Assembly (NCBI GenBank): GCA_016793525.1
Contig: JAEUJT010000360.1
Coordinates: 1-7,711, forward strand
DNA: 7,711 bases
Reading direction: 5' to 3'
Origin: Archangium sp.
GTDB lineage: Bacteria > Myxococcota > Myxococcia > Myxococcales > Myxococcaceae
In this document: one piece after another, positions 6,311 to 7,711 of the stretch
Position numbering within the stretch: position 1 is the first letter of the stretch
How the letters are laid out: each line of letters opens with the position of its first letter
Notes under the pieces: generated by a model
Database searches by the model: none
What the model was told of the DNA's origin: nothing
The model's input: only the letters and a program-made list of their open reading frames with translations
Position numbers and translations under genes: made by a program

Positions 6311-7285
6311 TTGCCGACACCGGCGCAGTGGGAGGCCGCTCGAGCCCGGCAGCAGCTGTACGCGGCGCTGCGGGCGTGGTTCTCCGGCGCTGGGTATCTC
6401 GAGGTCGAGACGCCGTGCCTGGTGCCGACGCCGGGCATGGAGCCGCACATCGATCCCTTTTCGGTGCGCTTCACGCCGGAGCTGGGCGTGGGGCAGGCGC
6501 GCGCGCTGTACCTGCACACCAGCCCTGAATACGCGATGAAGCGTCTGCTGGCCGACGGCAGCCCGCCGCTGTTCCAGCTGTGCAAGACGTTCCGCAACGG
6601 CGAGGTGGCCGCGGGGCACAACCCCGAGTTCACCATGCTCGAGTTTTACCGGCCGCACGCCGACTACGTGGCGCTGATGGCCGACGTGGAGTCGCTGCTG
6701 TCGTCAGTGCCCGGTTCCGGGCCCTTCGCGCGCACACCATACGAGCGGCTGACGGTGCGCGACGCGGTGAAGCGGCACGCGGGCATCGACCTGGCCGAGG
6801 CGTCGACAGGCCCGTTGCTGAAGGCGGCGGCGGAGGCGCGGGGCATTCACACCGGGGCGTCGACGGCGTTTGACGACGTTTTCTTTCACGTCTTCCTCTC
6901 GAAGGTGGAGTCGCAGCTCGGGCGCGAGCGGCCCACGTTTCTCATTGAGTACCCCGCATCGATGGCGGCGCTGGCGCGGGTGAAGCCGGGCGACGCCAGC
7001 GTTGCCGAGCGGGTCGAGCTGTATGTGGGCGGCGTGGAGCTGGCCAACGGCTTCAGCGAGCTCACCGACGCGGTGGAGCAGCGACGGCGGCTGGTTGAGG
7101 AGCAGGCTCAGCGCCGGGCCGCGGGGAAGGTCGAGGTGGCGCTCGACGAGGCGTTTCTCGAGGCGCTCCCGCGCATGCCTCCGAGCGCCGGCATCGCCAT
7201 CGGCATTGACCGGGTGTTGATGGTGCTGCGCGAGACGGCCAACATCGCCGACGTGCTGCTGTTTCCAGCGAGAGACTTCGTATGA
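6311..7285 (+). CDS. epmA: EF-P--(R)-beta-lysine ligase EpmA (LysRS-like, PoxA/GenX)
   Basis: This 324-aa protein is about the length of E. coli EpmA (325). It is a class II lysyl-tRNA-synthetase-like catalytic core with no N-terminal anticodon-binding domain. Visible marks are motif 1 GYLEVETPCLVP (28-39), TSPEYAMKRLL (70-80), motif 2 beginning FRNGE (94-98) and continuing HNPEFTMLEFYRP (103-115), ELANGFSELTDA (243-254) and motif 3 GIAIGIDRVLM (294-304). Family knowledge: EpmA activates beta-lysine with ATP and attaches it to a conserved lysine of elongation factor P, which helps ribosomes through polyproline stretches; EpmB supplies the beta-lysine. Neither EF-P nor epmB is in the window. 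The TTG start keeps the N-terminal helix, and its frame is closed just upstream by the TAG of lipoprotein C, with which it is in frame. The gap to that stop is 12 nt, so co-transcription with the lipoproteins is likely. Full LysRS is excluded by length. Confidence 0.95.
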   Translation: MPTPAQWEAARARQQLYAALRAWFSGAGYLEVETPCLVPTPGMEPHIDPFSVRFTPELGVGQARALYLHTSPEYAMKRLLADGSPPLFQLCKTFRNGEVAAGHNPEFTMLEFYRPHADYVALMADVESLLSSVPGSGPFARTPYERLTVRDAVKRHAGIDLAEASTGPLLKAAAEARGIHTGASTAFDDVFFHVFLSKVESQLGRERPTFLIEYPASMAALARVKPGDASVAERVELYVGGVELANGFSELTDAVEQRRRLVEEQAQRRAAGKVEVALDEAFLEALPRMPPSAGIAIGIDRVLMVLRETANIADVLLFPARDFV

Positions 7286-7288
7286 GGC

Positions 7289-7711
7289 GCGGGCGTGGAA
7301 CGGCGGCGGGTTCTGTCACCTGCGCGAGAGTCTCCCACTCCGGCGCCAGCCGCTGGAGCGTCGACAGCGTCACACCGCACCGCGGCGTCGACGTCGTTGC
7401 GCAGAGCCACGTCGGTCGCGGGCGTGGAACGGCGGCGGGTCCTGTCACCTGCGCGGGAGCCTTCCCACCTCCGGTGGGCCCCTCCCACTCCGGCGCCACC
7501 CGCTGGAGCTTCGACAGCGCCGCGTCGCGCCGGCGCGTCGACGTCGTTGCGCAAAGTCATGTCGGTCGCGGGCGTGGAACGGCGGCGGGTTCTGTCACCT
7601 GTGCGGGAGCCTCCCACTCCGGCGCCACCCGCTGGAGCTCCGACAGCGCCGCGTCGCGCCGGGGCGTCGACGTCGTTGCGCAAAGTCATGTCGGTGGCGG
7701 GCGTGGAACAG
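7289..7711. repeat. 129-bp tandem direct repeat (three copies plus a partial fourth)
   Basis: Copies start at 7289, 7418, 7568 and 7697, each opening GCGGGCGTGGAAC. Copies 1 and 3 are 129 bp. Copy 2 is 150 bp because of a 21-bp insert. Copy 4 is cut by the window edge. By eye copies 2 and 3 differ at about five positions outside the insert, while copy 1 differs from copy 3 at roughly 16. Unit and insert lengths are multiples of three, so several frames stay open on both strands. One minus-strand frame has a run of codons ending in G or C encoding LSELQRVAPEWE in copy 3, but it is broken by TGA in copies 2 and 3. No gene is assigned. The repeat begins three bases after the epmA stop, and no terminator with a T-tract is seen. 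Confidence 0.9.
7455..7486. other. Nested hairpin created by the 21-bp insert in repeat copy 2
   Basis: The inner stem is CCCACC (7464-7469) with GGTGGG (7473-7478) and loop TCC. The outer stem is GGGAG (7455-7459) with CTCCC (7482-7486). In copy 3 the outer arms are adjacent as GGGAGCCTCCC, so the insert sits in the middle of an existing small palindrome. There is no following T-run, so it does not look like an ordinary intrinsic terminator. Confidence 0.5.

Noticed and set aside
6311..7285. Lysyl-tRNA synthetase (lysS)
   Set aside because: At 324 residues it lacks the anticodon-binding domain. Length and motif 2 context fit EpmA.
7108..7689. Minus-strand open frame with 43- and 50-residue repeats
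   Set aside because: It starts inside the repeat and runs antisense into epmA. Its third-position pattern is weaker than in the alternative frame. A repeat unit divisible by three keeps frames open by chance.
7289..7711. CRISPR array
   Set aside because: Units of 129-150 bp abut directly with no unique spacers between short repeats.

Overview
The window is very GC-rich, with coding frames ending mostly in G or C. It carries surface lipoproteins built as lipobox cysteine, short Cys-rich segment, Gly-Gly-Gly-Thr/Ser linker, then a distal domain. That architecture is typical of myxobacteria (Myxococcota), and this is the likely source. The assignment rests on style of sequence, not on a database match.

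Layout. On the minus strand, bases 1-309 hold the 5' end of a small lipoprotein gene that runs off the left edge. A 63-bp divergent intergenic region (310-372) follows, with a long alternating purine-pyrimidine tract. Four co-directional plus-strand genes come next with almost no gaps and look like one transcription unit: lipoprotein A (373-2970), lipoprotein B (3003-4970), lipoprotein C (4967-6298, overlapping B by ATGA) and epmA (6311-7285, TTG start). From 7289 to the right edge there is a 129-bp tandem direct repeat: three copies plus the start of a fourth, with no confidently assigned gene.

How the genes relate. A and B are tandem paralogues. Each has a lipobox, an identical cysteine spacing (7, 6, 6, 5) after or including the lipidated Cys, a glycine linker, and then an array of about 140-residue domains: five in A and four in B. 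Every domain has four cysteines in the same places and looks like a secreted beta-sandwich of the PPC (pre-peptidase C-terminal) kind. C has a longer Cys-rich head, the same kind of linker and a different distal region, probably a beta-propeller. All three are therefore predicted to be lipid-anchored, stalked, disulfide-stabilised envelope or surface proteins. Their ligand or partner cannot be read from the sequence.

epmA is a clear EF-P beta-lysine ligase (a LysRS-like paralogue without an anticodon-binding domain). It acts in the cytoplasm, and its place behind the lipoprotein genes may be only co-transcription. No EF-P or epmB gene lies in the window. No rRNA, tRNA, CRISPR array, transposase or clear intrinsic terminator was found.
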